39,498 nt of DNA from Planctomycetales bacterium (GTDB taxonomy: Bacteria; 4484-113): positions 1 through 39,498 of the forward strand of contig JAUWGS010000019.1 of NCBI GenBank assembly GCA_030606285.1. Direction: 5' to 3'. Shown piece by piece: positions 38,656 to 39,498 of this stretch. Below the pieces are notes generated by a model, which did not search any database, was not told where the DNA came from, and worked only from the letters and a program-made list of their open reading frames with translations. Position 1 is the stretch's first letter, and every line of letters begins with the position of its first letter. Both the position numbers and the translations under genes were made by a program.

Positions 38656-39498
38656 CTATTGGGATGTCAAGGGTTGGGGAGTTAGTTGGGGGAATAGGAG
38701 TGAGCCGTTGAAGGTGGTTTTGGTTTTGAACATTCCCCAGATGGCGTGAAGGAGTTTGCGCATGACGGCGACGATGGCCTGTATTTTCTTCTTGCCCCGC
38801 TGAACCAGGTTTTCGGCGAAGGCCCGCACGTGGGGGTCGGTTCTGCAGGCCACCATGGCGGCGAAGAAGAGGGCGTTTCTCAGCCTGGAGTTCCCGGCGC
38901 GGCTGATGCGGGAAGGTGTGCGGACGCTGGTGCCGGACTCGTTGTGCACGGGATCGAGGCCCGCGTAGGCGGTCCACTGGCGGGCGGTCAGGCAGCCCGG
39001 CATGGCGCTGAGTTCGGCCAGCAGCCGCACCGCGGTCGCGGCACCCACACCGGGGATGCTAAGCATCAGCTGGTAGCGCCCAAGGAGGGCTTCTTCCGAC
39101 TTGATAATTGCCACCGCCGCCTGGCGCATTCGCTTGATGCTGCGCTGGTGGTGCTTGATGTTGGCGAGCACATCCTGCTGCACGCAGCGGGGGCAGCTTC
39201 CGCCGGCCCGCAGGGAGTGAAGCCGGTTCTTGTCGGCCGCCTGCTGGCGGACCCTTTCGTCAATGCGCCGGGAGATGAGGCGCAGATGGTAGTGGTTGTC
39301 GCTAGCGGGCGCCCAGGCCACGAAGTCGGCCTTTTGGGCGTAGAGTGCGATCACCCGGGCGTCCACCCGGTCGGTCTTGGAACGCCGGTTCATCGCCCGC
39401 GCGAAGTCCTTGATGGTGCGGGGGTTGGCCACCATCACGCTGATCCCCTCCGCCGCGGCGAGGGCTTTGGCGGCCAACAGGAAGTACACCCCGGTCGC
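38656..39498 (-). CDS. IS110-family transposase (cut by window edge)
   Basis: The frame is open to the window end, so the N terminus is missing; the first visible residues ATGVYFLLAAKAL match the EATG-type block near the start of IS110 transposases. The RuvC-like domain shows NRRSKTDRVDARVIALYA with the DxxDA acids. The C-terminal Tnp20 domain shows LMLSIPGVGAATAVRLLAEL and AYAGLDPVHNESGTS...SRAGNSRLRNALFFAAM, with the catalytic serine presumably in this block. IS110 elements insert without terminal inverted repeats and use a bridge RNA encoded next to the gene; in the IS110 group that RNA lies upstream, outside this window. The 3' end of the element should lie between 38590 and 38655. Confidence 0.9.
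   Translation of the reverse strand, partial: ATGVYFLLAAKALAAAEGISVMVANPRTIKDFARAMNRRSKTDRVDARVIALYAQKADFVAWAPASDNHYHLRLISRRIDERVRQQAADKNRLHSLRAGGSCPRCVQQDVLANIKHHQRSIKRMRQAAVAIIKSEEALLGRYQLMLSIPGVGAATAVRLLAELSAMPGCLTARQWTAYAGLDPVHNESGTSVRTPSRISRAGNSRLRNALFFAAMVACRTDPHVRAFAENLVQRGKKKIQAIVAVMRKLLHAIWGMFKTKTTFNGSLLFPQLTPQPLTSQ

Noticed and set aside
1-39498. CRISPR arrays, tRNA or rRNA genes
   Set aside because: No regularly spaced direct repeats, no tRNA-like cloverleaf with a T-loop GTTCRANNC core and no rRNA signature were noticed.

Overview
The window looks like a contig from an uncultivated, GC-rich, diderm (Gram-negative-type) bacterium. The evidence is a set of lipopolysaccharide genes (waaA for Kdo transfer, kdsD for Kdo synthesis, lptB, an LptD-like outer-membrane protein and an MsbA-like exporter) beside ordinary bacterial housekeeping genes (asnS, gyrB, rimP-nusA-ylxR-infB, leuS, rpmB) and an AddAB-type recombination nuclease. 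I cannot name the phylum from sequence alone. Promoters are unusually uniform: nearly every transcription unit starts with an extended -10 element (TGn then TATAAT or a close variant), usually without a good -35. Several start codons lie so close to the -10 that the mRNA would be leaderless or nearly so.

Layout. 1-2540 is an accessory patch, visibly AT-richer: the tail of an ISL3-type transposase, a two-gene toxin-antitoxin-like module (Xre-ImmA/IrrE protease plus DUF4411 PIN-like protein), a small HTH-like remnant and a dispersed repeat. 2551-9179 carries asnS, a small acidic protein, an MsbA-like ABC exporter, lptB, a small membrane protein and gyrB. 9194-10693 is a short LptD-like gene on the minus strand. 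10804-15968 is the rimP-nusA-ylxR-infB operon, led by a probable attenuator and ending with a LinA/AadB-like nucleotidyltransferase. 15974-20379 holds waaA and a tandem-domain glycosyltransferase (minus), divergent from kdsD (plus). 20389-24221 is a two-gene secretion unit: a cohesin-like lipoprotein translationally coupled to a large secreted M6 metalloprotease that carries a dockerin-like calcium loop. 24436-30953 is addB-addA. 31004-34220 is leuS-comEA-yggU, convergent with rpmB. 34570-35463 is an exported metallo-beta-lactamase-fold protein. 35464-38526 has palindromic repeats, a decayed repeat-protein fragment and a large fibronectin-type lipoprotein. The window ends inside an IS110-type transposase.

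How the genes fit together. Envelope assembly recurs throughout (Kdo-lipid A core synthesis, flipping and export). Three minus/plus envelope genes (waaA, the glycosyltransferase and kdsD) have the same leaderless GTG promoter design. Secreted and lipid-anchored proteins (M6 protease, cohesin lipoprotein, FN3 lipoprotein, MBL lipoprotein) suggest an organism that displays or releases hydrolases. Convergent gene pairs are packed very tightly, with compact hairpins that include both stop codons. The most unusual signals are the leaderless promoter set, a covarying palindromic repeat family, the adjacent cohesin/dockerin-like pair and the rimP attenuator.
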